From a virus: a DNA stretch of 49,780 nt. The first letter of the stretch is position 1. Every line of letters begins with the position of its first letter. Made by a program: the position numbers and the translations under genes. The notes below the pieces were generated by a model, which saw only the letters and a program-made list of their open reading frames with translations, had not been told where the DNA came from and ran no database searches. The stretch lies in IMG/VR virus record IMGVR_UViG_3300021478_000040, positions 1-49,780 of that record; one strand, written 5' to 3'. Below are positions 38,801 through 47,252 of the stretch, in pieces.

Positions 38801-40758
38801 TTCCAGTCAATGTACAAACTTCATTCTTTGTCAGGGAAATGTCGAAAGCAGCAGATAGCGATCCGTTTATCGCGAAAGTGCTTTCTGATCCGAATGCGAG
38901 TGCAGAAGATTTGACACGTGTTCAAATTCGAATGGAAAGACCGCAAGGTTACAAAGGACCGGGCACTGAAGAACAGGCGAACCGTTGGGCTCAACGTCTG
39001 GCCAATACCAAGGCAGCAATGAGCGGGGATGGTGCTGGCAGTACGTCTCTTGCCGTATCGCAGCCTGCTGTGATGCCTTATCCAAATCCGACAACTCGCG
39101 AACAAGCATTAGCCAACTACCAAGCTGGCGTGCGTCAGACAACTCAGGAAACTGCGACAAGACAGCAAGTTATGAACGAACGAGCAGCACAGGCAACTCG
39201 TTCAGCTGCTCATCTCGCACCTGCGCTTGGTGGCGCTGCCGGTGGCGTGATAGGTTCAGCCCTACCGGGTGTCGGTACGGTTGCTGGTGGTGCAATTGGC
39301 GGTACGATTGGTGGCGGTATTGAAAATTACTTTACAGGTACGCCGGAACAACAAACTCCTCGCGGCTACGCTGAAGCAGCAGGGTGGGGAGGAGTTAGAG
39401 GAGCAGTAACTAACGTTCCCGGTATGGGACCAGTAGCGACTGCTGCGCGTGTCGCAGGCAGCACTGCAATTCCAGCTGCCAAACAATGGTATGAAGGCGG
39501 TGATGCTGGTCAGATATTTGACGCTGGCATGAAAGGGATGGCAGAAGGCGTATTCGGTGAAGCCTTCGGGCGCGGCCTTGGCTTGGGTCATCAGGTATGG
39601 AATTCACTTTCGACATCCGGAAAATCCGAATTGTTGGCTGCTGGCAAGATATTGGCAACGCAAGAAGCAAAGATTGCCGGTCCGGGCGGCAAGATGATTG
39701 ATAATCCAGTTTGGCAGCAAGCTGAGGCAAGCGTCAAAAAGTTGCATCAGGACCCGGATACAGTGGCTTATAATTATAAACAGACTGAAGCAACTATCGC
39801 CGCAGGAGGAATACCGAAGACAACAGGCGAAGTGTTGACGCAGCGTCCGGGTGCTGTTGCGGAAGCAAAAATTGGTCGTGAACAGTATGATCCTATTCGA
39901 CAGCAAATTGCTGAAGCGCCAAAACCAAGTGCTGCGAATGCTCCGCAGTTCAAGCATGATCCGGAAGCGATTGTTGGTAGTGCTGCGGTACCGGAAAGAT
40001 TTAGGGCTGATGCAGTTACTGCCAAGAAAATAATGACAACTGGAAATGGACCGGTACCAGTTGTTCCGAAAACTTGGAAAGAGGTGTGGAATAATCAAAT
40101 TGATGCGCGTGCAAGTTTGTTGGATAAAGAACGCAAAGCAGAAGCTGCGCCATCATATGCTAATCAAAAAGAAGATATGAAAGCTTACCGTGCTATGGCT
40201 GATAAGGTTCGCGATCAGCAACAGCATATTGCTGAGAGTTTGCTACCGCCGGATAGAGCTAAAGCCGTGATGCAAAATCTTGACGAAGCAGACAAAGCGT
40301 ATCGTGAAGCAAAAATAGCTGGAGGCAAGGATATCGTTAAGACGATTGCTCAAGGTGGTGACGATGGACGCGAAGCACTGGCTGCATTTAATAAACTAAT
40401 GGGTAAAACCCCTGATCCTGCTGCGCAACGTATGATGAATGCGCTAGTTGCGTTGCATAACAAAACTGGAGAACGTCTTAAAACCGGAGGATGGGCTGCT
40501 GCTTCTTACGCAATAGCGCACATACCGGGAGTTGGTCCGATTGCCGCAGGTACCATTGGTGCGGTCAGGGGACTTCACTTGTTGCAACAGCATATGCTGG
40601 AAAGAGCAGCGGGCAAAACTGCAACATTTGCTGATTTAATAAAACGCGAAGTGTCGGCTAAAACTAGGCAGCGTTATGTAAATGCGTCATCTTCTCTTGC
40701 TGGTCCTGCTGTAACGCAGGGGGTGAATATGTTGCAGAGTGATGAGGCTGCACCATGA
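35824..40758 (+). CDS. Large ejection protein with tail-lysozyme domain
   Basis: This 1644-residue internal virion protein has an N-terminal Pro/Gln-rich part, then a helical region (about 170-620) and an Ala/Pro/Gly-rich linker (about 640-910). The phage tail-lysozyme-like domain (about 925-1060) includes S-A-H-S-E-S-N-F-Q-P (candidate catalytic Glu), D-K-D-x-N-G, G-Y-G-L-F-G and later R-W-A-Q-R. After it come a Gly-rich hydrophobic stretch (about 1135-1165) and a helical C-terminus. Like T7 gp16 it probably enters the cell first, opens murein and helps DNA entry. A hairpin and AAGGAAAA precede ATG. Confidence 0.75.
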   Translation: MDDDVTGADIGLDTVNLSPSSGLDPSRLVRSVPTAATGGTFPQTAFALLQPVSTTQDVTGSTVAPIAPAPGQPVNLAPPNPANLVINPQRGQPVISQGSIAPMVQTAQTTSPQAQGQPNIGSVSPYQTQPAPSGVRPIPGTGTGPFGSNQTMYPAVDPNMNPLETARGILKGEADRALNAANNPMRKFWFGESTKKDAAEAAQKYQQIDQIDKQLQEQKNNQMKADNSGIPRNQQTWTQTNDTVVENLVNRMRGGDQTAMDALVARGQKDLVAAYQPDMVAAMESQHKQGLQIKDRLDSATTDKEYNEIRNELTDPQHPLSGIGFNIPRSLGEWQAQRAQRDEAGRRAGIAISRYQQQRAQYTDFTDQTDKDMSKTQTENMRMSNGEVMPGTTAKVHLGYGVNGVADVYGSNDLRLFGADKGKEGTWGNYGPKERETIGKELETAYPKTEREKTVSFLRTYKMATTGSDGKPLIGADQKLINTNPNVQQAIAEGFAAAMRGGAGGANGQLMKIELAKRGPVQEGLDKLIGAYAGGKGVITGEMSPYLSKLTQGQIRYVLDFLKDYNIKDISTRLNGVAEHIGSYGGRLDQSGLEPELQDTLKGAHAYGRDTEKLYRSQLPAIVRDHDRIYLDRGVAGRSVPGASVNPIPLSALPGLTPELANPPPSAAPVAPSGGSVPPPPASPPATPPAGGGGVRAGTPLPYNPRAGQYGGVAPAAPVTAAPAAPVVPAGGAFPATGAAPVPFTPAPAMAAPGPLPGPRSSLSDTIGNVASNVLGISSAQAAERPPAPWDVVKRPASAVVTAPGARAQPSGPLNVLQQATAAAPAPTVVAPAALPSSWGAGVGNVPAPAPVPPSVPTPQQPGGPGTGIVQPPPPVAAPQGVRPGGTFSQGVPSNGFPAHVAAHPNARTVFGVAGQTAQNVSNNPVIANNSAIVATSSAHSESNFQPDTLHDKDKNGNYIGYGLFGHNDNGGRLSAMQQFAGVPVTGKPDQKIPVNVQTSFFVREMSKAADSDPFIAKVLSDPNASAEDLTRVQIRMERPQGYKGPGTEEQANRWAQRLANTKAAMSGDGAGSTSLAVSQPAVMPYPNPTTREQALANYQAGVRQTTQETATRQQVMNERAAQATRSAAHLAPALGGAAGGVIGSALPGVGTVAGGAIGGTIGGGIENYFTGTPEQQTPRGYAEAAGWGGVRGAVTNVPGMGPVATAARVAGSTAIPAAKQWYEGGDAGQIFDAGMKGMAEGVFGEAFGRGLGLGHQVWNSLSTSGKSELLAAGKILATQEAKIAGPGGKMIDNPVWQQAEASVKKLHQDPDTVAYNYKQTEATIAAGGIPKTTGEVLTQRPGAVAEAKIGREQYDPIRQQIAEAPKPSAANAPQFKHDPEAIVGSAAVPERFRADAVTAKKIMTTGNGPVPVVPKTWKEVWNNQIDARASLLDKERKAEAAPSYANQKEDMKAYRAMADKVRDQQQHIAESLLPPDRAKAVMQNLDEADKAYREAKIAGGKDIVKTIAQGGDDGREALAAFNKLMGKTPDPAAQRMMNALVALHNKTGERLKTGGWAAASYAIAHIPGVGPIAAGTIGAVRGLHLLQQHMLERAAGKTATFADLIKREVSAKTRQRYVNASSSLAGPAVTQGVNMLQSDEAAP

Positions 40759-40823
40759 TCCATACTGAAACTGCCATGATGATAAGCATGGACATCATTT
40801 CAATAATGAGAGCGGCAATGTAG
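40755..40823 (+). CDS. Micropeptide, 22 aa
   Basis: ATGA overlap with the ejection-protein stop. The product is Met/Ile-rich (MIHTETAMMISMDIISIMRAAM), amphipathic or membrane-associated. It could be real or a coupling relay to the gene at 40827. Confidence 0.35.
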   Translation: MIHTETAMMISMDIISIMRAAM

Positions 40824-40826
40824 TTC

Positions 40827-41147
40827 ATGACCGTCAATCCTTTCTCACAAGGTCCGATGAAGTTTCCAAGCGTTTTGTTCTTGGAAGCGATTGCTGCCGG
40901 TCACACCGACAAGGCGGCAGCCGGGATAGCCAGTTGGACAATTGCAGAAGCTGATATATTTAAGAAAGATAACGAACGCGACTACGAAATAGCTGACAAC
41001 AAGCGACAGCATACTTACGAAGAATATCTGATGGCGACCGGGCGTGGTGTAGATGTAGCTCGTGTCGCACTGCGGCAGGAAACCAGTTCGTGGGTTCAGA
41101 AAGCGGAACCGATGCCGGTCAAAATACTTGAAGACTACGTTGATTAG
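40827..41147 (+). CDS. Hypothetical virion-region protein, 106 aa
   Basis: The 106-residue helical protein starts at ATG 40827 or 40857 (MKFPSVLF, with AAGG upstream). The middle is charged (FKKDNERDYEIADNKRQ) with Y-E-E-Y-L-M. It lies between the ejection protein and the next structural genes; no function assigned. Confidence 0.6.
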   Translation: MTVNPFSQGPMKFPSVLFLEAIAAGHTDKAAAGIASWTIAEADIFKKDNERDYEIADNKRQHTYEEYLMATGRGVDVARVALRQETSSWVQKAEPMPVKILEDYVD

Positions 41148-41157
41148 GGAGAGTGAC

Positions 41158-41565
41158 ATGACAGATACCACTACCACTAAGCCTGTTGAAAAACCTGTTG
41201 ATAAAGCTGCGTTGAAACAGAAGCTGAGCGTGAAAATCAACGAAATGTTTGGCAAGGACGACAAGGCTGATCCAATTGTTGTCGAAAGGGTCAATCAGAT
41301 CGTTAATGATGCCGTATCCAGCATGCCTGATACACCAAAAGAACCTTCCGCAGAAAAGCCTAAAGATGCATTGATACGCAGGTTGAAGGAACAGGTTGAA
41401 GCAGTGAAGGCCGGTTCTGACCCCAAATCGGAGTTAGTGAAAAAGATTGATCAGGTCGTTGCGGCGGTCGAAGCTGCGATGTCTGAAAGTGCTGCTGCGA
41501 AGCCGCCAGTAGCTCCGGTAACTCCGGCAGCCCCAGCGGCCCCGACACCGCATCCGAAGACTTAA
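41158..41565 (+). CDS. Charged Ala/Pro-rich protein, 135 aa
   Basis: Start at 41158 (MTDTTTTKP) has AGGGAGAG upstream. A Thr/Lys/Pro N-terminus is followed by helices (VERVNQIVNDAVSSM, KSELVKKIDQVVAAVEAAM) and a Pro/Ala tail. It may be a scaffold or minor virion protein; not recognised. It ends against the convergent SprT-like gene with a 4-nt overlap. Confidence 0.6.
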   Translation: MTDTTTTKPVEKPVDKAALKQKLSVKINEMFGKDDKADPIVVERVNQIVNDAVSSMPDTPKEPSAEKPKDALIRRLKEQVEAVKAGSDPKSELVKKIDQVVAAVEAAMSESAAAKPPVAPVTPAAPAAPTPHPKT

Positions 41566-42176
41566 GCTTCTTCCATCGCTTCTTCACAGTCACCGCAGAT
41601 TAGCTTTGCGGTGACTTTTGCCCATGCATTCTGGCCGCACTCCGGACAGACGAACTTGAATTTCGAGGTTTTGCCTTTCTCCTTTTTGCTGGCAGTAATG
41701 ACGTCGCCAAACAATTCCATGTCGTTATTTTTCTGGAACTTTTCAAAAGCAGTTTCAAACGGACCATCTTTGACGATGTAGTGGCTGACATAGCGCCCGG
41801 TCTCGGCACCGCCGGGTTTTGCGGTATCGCTGGGGTACAATCCGATTTCTTTCATCATCGCCGCCCACTGCCGGTTGTGATAGGCATTCTTGGGCGGCTT
41901 GCCATGCTCCTGCTGAAGCTGGTGCACCATCTCATGCGCCAGCGTGGCGAACGTCTCACGAGGCTTGCGCTCGCGGATATGCGACGGGTTGAGCGCGATT
42001 TCGTGGACGGTGGTTTTGCTGCCATTCTTGGCAAACCGGTCAGCGCAGAAGTAGCCATAAGCGTGACGGTGACGATGCAGCAGGATCAGGCTGTCTGACA
42101 GCTTGCCTTTGAATAACTCCTTGTTGAAGAAGTTAAAAGCGTCGCACAGCACATCGTAGGTTTCCATCGGTTTCAT
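41562..42176 (-). CDS. SprT-like zinc metalloprotease
   Basis: The 204-residue protein has the SprT fold signature: FNFFNKELFKGKL (14-26), the zincin motif H81-E-M-V-H85 with H100 in Y-H-N-R-Q-W as a likely third ligand, and a C-terminal zinc ribbon (C-P-E-C ... C-G-D-C). SprT/Spartan-type enzymes cut protein-DNA crosslinks; phage copies are known but their role is unclear. It is an isolated (-) gene among structural genes, with its own promoter at 42213-42240. Confidence 0.8.
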   Translation of the reverse strand: MKPMETYDVLCDAFNFFNKELFKGKLSDSLILLHRHRHAYGYFCADRFAKNGSKTTVHEIALNPSHIRERKPRETFATLAHEMVHQLQQEHGKPPKNAYHNRQWAAMMKEIGLYPSDTAKPGGAETGRYVSHYIVKDGPFETAFEKFQKNNDMELFGDVITASKKEKGKTSKFKFVCPECGQNAWAKVTAKLICGDCEEAMEEA

Positions 42177-42212
42177 TGTGGTGACCTTCAGTTTTTTGAT
42201 TGCGATATCGTT

Positions 42213-42240
42213 ACTATATACCTTTTCACGGTACCGTCAA
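42213..42240 (-). promoter_or_regulatory. Promoter of the SprT-like gene
   Basis: On (-): TTGACG (42240-42235), 16 nt, TATAGT (42218-42213). Downstream, TAACGATATCGC lies at the expected transcription start. Confidence 0.6.
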
Positions 42241-42320
42241 GAGGCTAAAAATAGCGCTTTGTGTATACACGGATACGGTTTAAAGTCGCGGTACCATTAA
42301 CCCCAAGAAAGGGAACCGAA
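42241..42320 (+). promoter_or_regulatory. Leader region of the tail structural genes
   Basis: TTTGTGTATACACGGATAC (42258-42276) gives a GTATAC motif in the upstream leader of the gene at 42321. AAGGGAAC is the ribosome site. No full -35 is seen. Confidence 0.4.
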
Positions 42321-43115
42321 ATGGTCAGCTTCCTTAACGCGGGTACCCTCGGCGGGGGTTTCCGGCATTATTCCGGTCTGGTGCCTGTCAGCCTTGGCAG
42401 TGGCGACCCCCATCATGCTTCGGTCAGGATTTTTCACGTTCCGGCTGCCAACGCGGCTGCGATCTTCCGTGGCGACATCGTTGTGGCTGCCAGTGCAACC
42501 ATTGGCATTCAAGGTGGCGGCGATCTGCCTGCTAATATTTCAGCGCCTTCCGCGTCGGTGGTGATTGGCGGCGGTGGTGGTTCTGGACTTGGTAACCAGT
42601 CCATTGCGCCGAATGTCACCCGATGGGTGCCCGGCGATACGACATCGCTGATTGTCGGTGTTGTTGTCGGCTTCGGTCCAATTACGTTGTACATGGCCAA
42701 AAACGGTTTTCAGTACGTTCCAGCTTCGACTGAAGCATGGCTGGCTGTGGAAACAGACCCGTTTGTTGAAAGCTATATTACGGTGCCGACTGTGCCCGGT
42801 ACCGCATTCAATCTCAATCTGCTCTCCGGTGCCGACGTGCAGGCCAATGCCGGTCAACAATCGGCGCGGTTTGGTACTTCCGGTGTTTCGCTTAATCCAG
42901 CTATCGCCTTAACGGCTACACTGCCGTTGCGTGTGCTCGGCAGCGGCGAAGAAATTGGTAACGATCCGACAGCCGCTGGTTTTGTCGCCAAAGTTGCTTT
43001 TAATCCTGCGAGGCATTTCCGTGGCGCTAGCAGCACATTCGTGCCCGGTCTTCTCGCGGCTGATACCAAAGCACCTGTCCCAGCTACCGGTCCCATTCCT
43101 GCCGCGAAGGCATAA
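42321..43115 (+). CDS. Virion structural protein, 264 aa
   Basis: Start at 42321 (MVSFLNAGTLGGGF). The product is beta-rich with Gly-rich loops (VVIGGGGGSGLGN) and repeated FGPITLYMAKNGF-type strands, resembling head-decoration or tail structural proteins. It heads the (+) unit that leads to the fibre genes. No exact match known to me. Confidence 0.65.
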   Translation: MVSFLNAGTLGGGFRHYSGLVPVSLGSGDPHHASVRIFHVPAANAAAIFRGDIVVAASATIGIQGGGDLPANISAPSASVVIGGGGGSGLGNQSIAPNVTRWVPGDTTSLIVGVVVGFGPITLYMAKNGFQYVPASTEAWLAVETDPFVESYITVPTVPGTAFNLNLLSGADVQANAGQQSARFGTSGVSLNPAIALTATLPLRVLGSGEEIGNDPTAAGFVAKVAFNPARHFRGASSTFVPGLLAADTKAPVPATGPIPAAKA

Positions 43116-43118
43116 TCT

Positions 43119-43508
43119 ATGGCTGGCATCGATCTTCTAAATCAATTTCCAAATTCGAGAATGGCTGCGGCTGCCAAGATAGGGCAGTCGCGGTTTTATT
43201 CTGCTGAAGAAACTACAGTTACGACTACCGGAGCAAAATCCGGTAGCGCTACAATGGCCAGTAAGGCTGGCACTACATCGACAGCAACGTTGCTGACATT
43301 GTGCGGTCTTACTACTTCGTTTACTGAAATCATGTTCACTATTGTAACGTCAGCAACCGGCGTTGCAATTTCGTACGGCACTGGTGCTGCTGTGGTTTAC
43401 CAGCAAGGACAGACAGCAACGTTTTCCAACGTTTCTCTCACGGCAAACCAGATTACAGTTCTGACTGCTATCGCTGACGTAGTGACTGTCAATTATGTTG
43501 GGGTGTAA
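43119..43508 (+). CDS. Virion structural protein, 129 aa
   Basis: This Thr/Ser/Ala-rich beta protein (TTSFTEIMFTIVTSATGVAIS, then V-T-V-N-Y-V-G-V at the end) looks like a small virion decoration or tail component. AAGG precedes ATG. Not recognised. Confidence 0.6.
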   Translation: MAGIDLLNQFPNSRMAAAAKIGQSRFYSAEETTVTTTGAKSGSATMASKAGTTSTATLLTLCGLTTSFTEIMFTIVTSATGVAISYGTGAAVVYQQGQTATFSNVSLTANQITVLTAIADVVTVNYVGV

Positions 43509-43513
43509 TTGTC

Positions 43514-43882
43514 ATGCTCCCCGGAAGCAGCAATCTCAATATCTACCGGGGCGATACTGGGCGTTGGCAATTCAATCTATGGACCGACGTTGCGAGGACC
43601 CAACCGGCTGATCTTACCGGAGTGCAAGTTAATGCTTTGATACGAGATAAAGCACTTGGTGGTAATTACGAACAGGCGCTAACTTGTACTGTAGCATTGC
43701 CAAATACCATCAATATGGTGCTGACTTCATCGCAAAGTGAAAGCTTGCCAGCGGTAGGTGTCTGGGATTTGCAGCTGGCTTATCCCAGTGGAGATATTTT
43801 TACCATCCTGAAAGGTAATGTGATTGTAACGCAGGACGTTACTTATTTCAAAGTTGCACCTCAGTTGGCGCGGATAAAATGA
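43514..43882 (+). CDS. Fibre-adaptor-like beta-sandwich protein, 122 aa
   Basis: The 122-residue protein has [17 protein letters not shown], then P-A-D-L-T-G-V-Q-V and [11 protein letters not shown], a pattern common in small proteins encoded just before phage fibres (BppU N-terminus-like). Probably links fibre to the tail. Its stop overlaps the fibre start (ATGA). Confidence 0.6.
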   Translation: MLPGSSNLNIYRGDTGRWQFNLWTDVARTQPADLTGVQVNALIRDKALGGNYEQALTCTVALPNTINMVLTSSQSESLPAVGVWDLQLAYPSGDIFTILKGNVIVTQDVTYFKVAPQLARIK

Positions 43883-45831
43883 ACCAAATTACCACCATTG
43901 ATGTGCATTTTGATCCTTCAAAGGTGGCTGCTGTCGATGTGCATTTTGATCCTTCGACAGTGGAAATGGTTGAAGGTCCCATCATTATCGGACCAAAGGG
44001 TGATCCGGGTCCGACAGGACCGCAAGGTCCGACAGGCGTACAGGGACCGCAAGGTCCGACAGGCGTACAGGGACCGCAGGGACCGCAGGGCTCGACAGGC
44101 GCGGCTTCGACAGTGCCGGGACCACCGGGTGCTACCGGTCCGCAAGGTCCGCAGGGTCCGACAGGCGCGGCTTCGACAGTGCCGGGACCACCGGGCGCGG
44201 CTGGACCGGCAGGACCGCAGGGTCCGGCAGGCCCAGCGGGACCGCCCGGTTCTAGCGGCACCGGCACCGGCAACGTCAACGGTCCCGCCAGCGCCGCCGA
44301 CAACAACATCGCGGTGTTCAACGGCACCACCGGCACGGTCATCAAAGATGGCGGCGTTGCGGTTGCTGCGTTGGCCCGGATTGCCTCGCCGGTTTTCACT
44401 GGCGATCCGCAGGCGCCGACGCCGGCAACCGCAGACAACGACACTTCGATTGCAACGACGGCGTTCGTCAAGTCACAGGGATATGCGTCGAGCGCATCCG
44501 TTCCCGTTCCCGCAACTGCAGTGCCGGTCATCGAGAGCGGCACCGGCGCGGTCGGCACTTCGGTCAAGTACGCGCGCGAAGACCACGTGCATCCGATAGC
44601 ATCCGGCGGTGGCTCGGCGGTGTACGTATCGGACACTCCGCCGGCCGGCGCCGCCGACAACTCGATGTGGTTCGAAAGCGACACCGGTTTATTGTTCGTC
44701 AGATACAATGACGGCAGCTCGACGCAATGGGTGATCGCCGCCCCGCAGCCGGACCTGACGACGTTTTTGCAGACCTCGCAGGGCGTGCGCTACGACACCG
44801 CGCAGGCGCTGACGGCGCCGCAGCAGCAGCAGGTGCGTCAGAACATCTACGCCGCGCCATTCGACGCCATGGCCTACAACGGCCTGCAGATTAACGGCAA
44901 TTGTGATGTCAGTCAGGAGAACGGCACCACCCAGATATATGGCGGCGCCGGCGGAACGACTATCGTTAAATATATTGCGGATGGTTGGACGGTCCAGTCT
45001 GTCGGCGCGCAGTCTATTTCGTGGCAAGGGGCCAGCAGCCCCGGTCTACCCGGATACGCAAACGCTGTCGCATTATGGCTCAACGTAGCTAATACCGCTC
45101 CCGCTGCGGGAGATTATCTTTTCTGTGCCAATGTCATTGAAGGCTATCGTATCGCGCGGCTCGGATGGGGCGCGGCAAACGCACAGCCGATATCGATAGG
45201 CTTCTGGGCTTTAGCTCCTGTCGGCGGTACCTACTCCGGCGCAGTGCGGAATGCTACGGGTGCCCGGTCCTATGTGTTTTCCTTCACACTTCCTGCCAAC
45301 ACATGGCAGTGGGTAACACTCACGATCCCCGGCGATACCGCGGGTACGTGGAATGCAACGAATGGCGCGGGAATATATCTGTGCTTTACCGTGATGTGCG
45401 GCACCAGTTTCCAGGCTGCGCCCGGTAGTTGGCTGGCTGCCAATGCTTTCGGCCCTACGGGGGCATTCAACGGCGCCGCCAACGTGGCAAATCGCTTTAG
45501 CATTACAGGGCTGATTGTATTGCCGGGGCTTGAGCTGCCGTCGCAGGCCCGTGCGCCGCTGATCATGCGGCCCTACGATCAGGAGCTGATCACGTGCTAC
45601 CGCTATTATGAAAAAATCGGCATGACGATGGCTCCAACTACAGGCATTTATAATAATACATCCTGGTTCAAAGCGACCAAACGGGCGGCTCCTACAGTCA
45701 CTTTGATACAAGGAAGTCTCAATGGGGGAACAGTAGGTCCGCTTTCTTATTCGCCGTGGGATGGCCTGCGTCAGGTTACTGCTCCGAGTGCGCCAATCGA
45801 CGCGCAATTTTCAATCGACGCGAGGCTGTGA
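43879..45831 (+). CDS. Tail fibre with collagen-like shaft
   Basis: The 650-residue protein has an N-terminal segment, a G-x-y collagen-like shaft (about residues 36-130) and a phage fibre motif ([11 protein letters not shown] then [12 protein letters not shown], about 175-205). A C-terminal receptor-type domain (about 335-650) has [13 protein letters not shown] and the end [14 protein letters not shown]. This last domain is paralogous to that of the next gene. It likely binds the host surface. Confidence 0.8.
   Translation: MNQITTIDVHFDPSKVAAVDVHFDPSTVEMVEGPIIIGPKGDPGPTGPQGPTGVQGPQGPTGVQGPQGPQGSTGAASTVPGPPGATGPQGPQGPTGAASTVPGPPGAAGPAGPQGPAGPAGPPGSSGTGTGNVNGPASAADNNIAVFNGTTGTVIKDGGVAVAALARIASPVFTGDPQAPTPATADNDTSIATTAFVKSQGYASSASVPVPATAVPVIESGTGAVGTSVKYAREDHVHPIASGGGSAVYVSDTPPAGAADNSMWFESDTGLLFVRYNDGSSTQWVIAAPQPDLTTFLQTSQGVRYDTAQALTAPQQQQVRQNIYAAPFDAMAYNGLQINGNCDVSQENGTTQIYGGAGGTTIVKYIADGWTVQSVGAQSISWQGASSPGLPGYANAVALWLNVANTAPAAGDYLFCANVIEGYRIARLGWGAANAQPISIGFWALAPVGGTYSGAVRNATGARSYVFSFTLPANTWQWVTLTIPGDTAGTWNATNGAGIYLCFTVMCGTSFQAAPGSWLAANAFGPTGAFNGAANVANRFSITGLIVLPGLELPSQARAPLIMRPYDQELITCYRYYEKIGMTMAPTTGIYNNTSWFKATKRAAPTVTLIQGSLNGGTVGPLSYSPWDGLRQVTAPSAPIDAQFSIDARL
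43981..44250 (+). repeat. Collagen-like coding repeats
   Basis: Units of the GGTCCGACAGGC / GGACCGCAGG type encode repeated G-P-Q, G-P-T and G-V-Q triplets, with two longer units [11 protein letters not shown]. Prone to length variation. Confidence 0.75.
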
Positions 45832-46973
45832 TGCTGGATTTCCCGAGCGCGCCGACTGTCGGCCAGAAATATCCGCAGCCACCGCTGGCCGGGGTGCCGG
45901 TCTATAGCTGGGACGGCGAGAAGTGGACGACGCCGACCCAAACCGGCATCGGCGCTGTCAGGTACGACATGCCGCAGGGTCTGACCATCAACCAGATGGC
46001 GCAGGGCCGCAGCAACATCGGGAGCCTGAAAAAAAATTACATCATCAACGGCGCGATGATGGTTTCGCAGGAGAACGGCGCGACGGCAGGGACGGCCAAC
46101 GGATATTATGCTGTTGATCAAATTTCACTTAGCGGTATCGGCTCATATACCGCGCAACAAGTAGCAAGCCCTACTCCGGCAGGTTCTCCAAACAGGTTGC
46201 GCGTAACCGTAACAGCAGCCCACACGGTTGCAGCAAATGATCTTATTTGGTTGGAAGACAGACTAGAAGGGTTGCGGGTAGCTGATTTGCGTTACGGGTC
46301 AGCCGCCGCCAAAACCACTACTTTACAAATTGGTGTCAAGGCTCCCGCCGGAACCTACTGTATTGCGTTTGTCAATATCGCTGGCGCGCCCCGGAGTTAT
46401 GTTGCTGAGTATGTTGTAGCGGCTGGCGAAGCAAACACCGATACAGTTAAAACTGTAACCATCCCCGGCGATGTAGCCGGTACATGGGTAGCAGACAACA
46501 CCACAGGCTTAGTTGTTCGCTGGGCTTTGATGGCTGGAACCAATTATCAACAAACAGCCGGATCATGGCAGAGCAGCGGCATTACTGCTTCACCAAATCA
46601 ATTCAATTTATTTGGTACTAACGGCAACACGTTCGAACTGTTCGACGTCGGGCTCTACGAGGGTGCCGTGGCGCCGCCGTTCATGGTGCCGGATTACGCC
46701 AGTGAGTTGGCGCTGTGCATGCGGTACTATGAAAAGGGAACGCAGAACTTTATCAGTTACATGGCTGCGAGCGGTTATCTCGGTGTACAGGTAACCTTTC
46801 GCGCGATGAAAAGAGCATTACCGACCCTCAGTGCATTGCCAGTAGCGGTCACTAACGCGACGGTTCTTGCTGTAGACACCGCTGCTACTGACGGATGCAG
46901 AATGACCGTACAAGCGACAGCAACAGGCGCTGTCAGCCTTGGAGCAACTTGGACGGCGAATGCGAGGCTCTAG
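45831..46973 (+). CDS. Second tail fibre, paralogue of the previous
   Basis: Start at 45831 ([15 protein letters not shown]) overlaps the preceding stop by 1 nt. The 380 residues contain a short N-terminal adaptor and a domain aligned with the end of the previous fibre: NGAMMVSQENGATA, V-T-I-P-G-D-V-A-G-T-W, Y-Q-Q-T-A-G-S-W and L-A-L-C-M-R-Y-Y-E-K-G. Tandem paralogues suggest two receptor specificities or a heteromeric fibre tip. Confidence 0.75.
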   Translation: MLDFPSAPTVGQKYPQPPLAGVPVYSWDGEKWTTPTQTGIGAVRYDMPQGLTINQMAQGRSNIGSLKKNYIINGAMMVSQENGATAGTANGYYAVDQISLSGIGSYTAQQVASPTPAGSPNRLRVTVTAAHTVAANDLIWLEDRLEGLRVADLRYGSAAAKTTTLQIGVKAPAGTYCIAFVNIAGAPRSYVAEYVVAAGEANTDTVKTVTIPGDVAGTWVADNTTGLVVRWALMAGTNYQQTAGSWQSSGITASPNQFNLFGTNGNTFELFDVGLYEGAVAPPFMVPDYASELALCMRYYEKGTQNFISYMAASGYLGVQVTFRAMKRALPTLSALPVAVTNATVLAVDTAATDGCRMTVQATATGAVSLGATWTANARL

Positions 46974-47252
46974 ATGGCAGACTATCAACTCACCGCAACC
47001 GACAGCGTGATCCGTACCGCAGACGGCGCCTGCATCCCCAACGATCCCGCCAACCGCGATTGGGTTGAGTACCAGAACTGGCTGGCCGATGGTGGTGTGC
47101 CCGACCCTTACGTCGAGCCCCCGCCGCCACCACCGCCGCCGCCGAGCCCCGAGGATCAGGTATTGTTCAATCACGAGAACCGCATCCGCGCCATCGAAGG
47201 CACGCCGCCGCTAGTATTGGCAGAGTTTATTAGCAAGTTGGGAGCAAAATGA
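46974..47252 (+). CDS. Small fibre-associated protein, 92 aa
   Basis: The 92-residue protein has D-S-V-I-R-T-A-D-G-A-C-I-P, W-V-E-Y-Q-N-W-L-A-D-G-G, a run of nine prolines and a helix (FNHENRIRAIEG). Such proteins follow phage fibre genes and may act as fibre-assembly chaperones or tip proteins. Confidence 0.7.
   Translation: MADYQLTATDSVIRTADGACIPNDPANRDWVEYQNWLADGGVPDPYVEPPPPPPPPPSPEDQVLFNHENRIRAIEGTPPLVLAEFISKLGAK

Noticed and set aside
39604-40098. (-) open frame of 164 codons in the ejection-protein gene
   Set aside because: Arg/Ser/Cys-rich shadow of the helical C-terminus, with no ribosome site.
43848-44708. Long (-) open frame rich in Pro/Gly, 286 codons
   Set aside because: It is the antisense of the collagen-like fibre repeats; its composition mirrors the repeats and it lacks a ribosome site.
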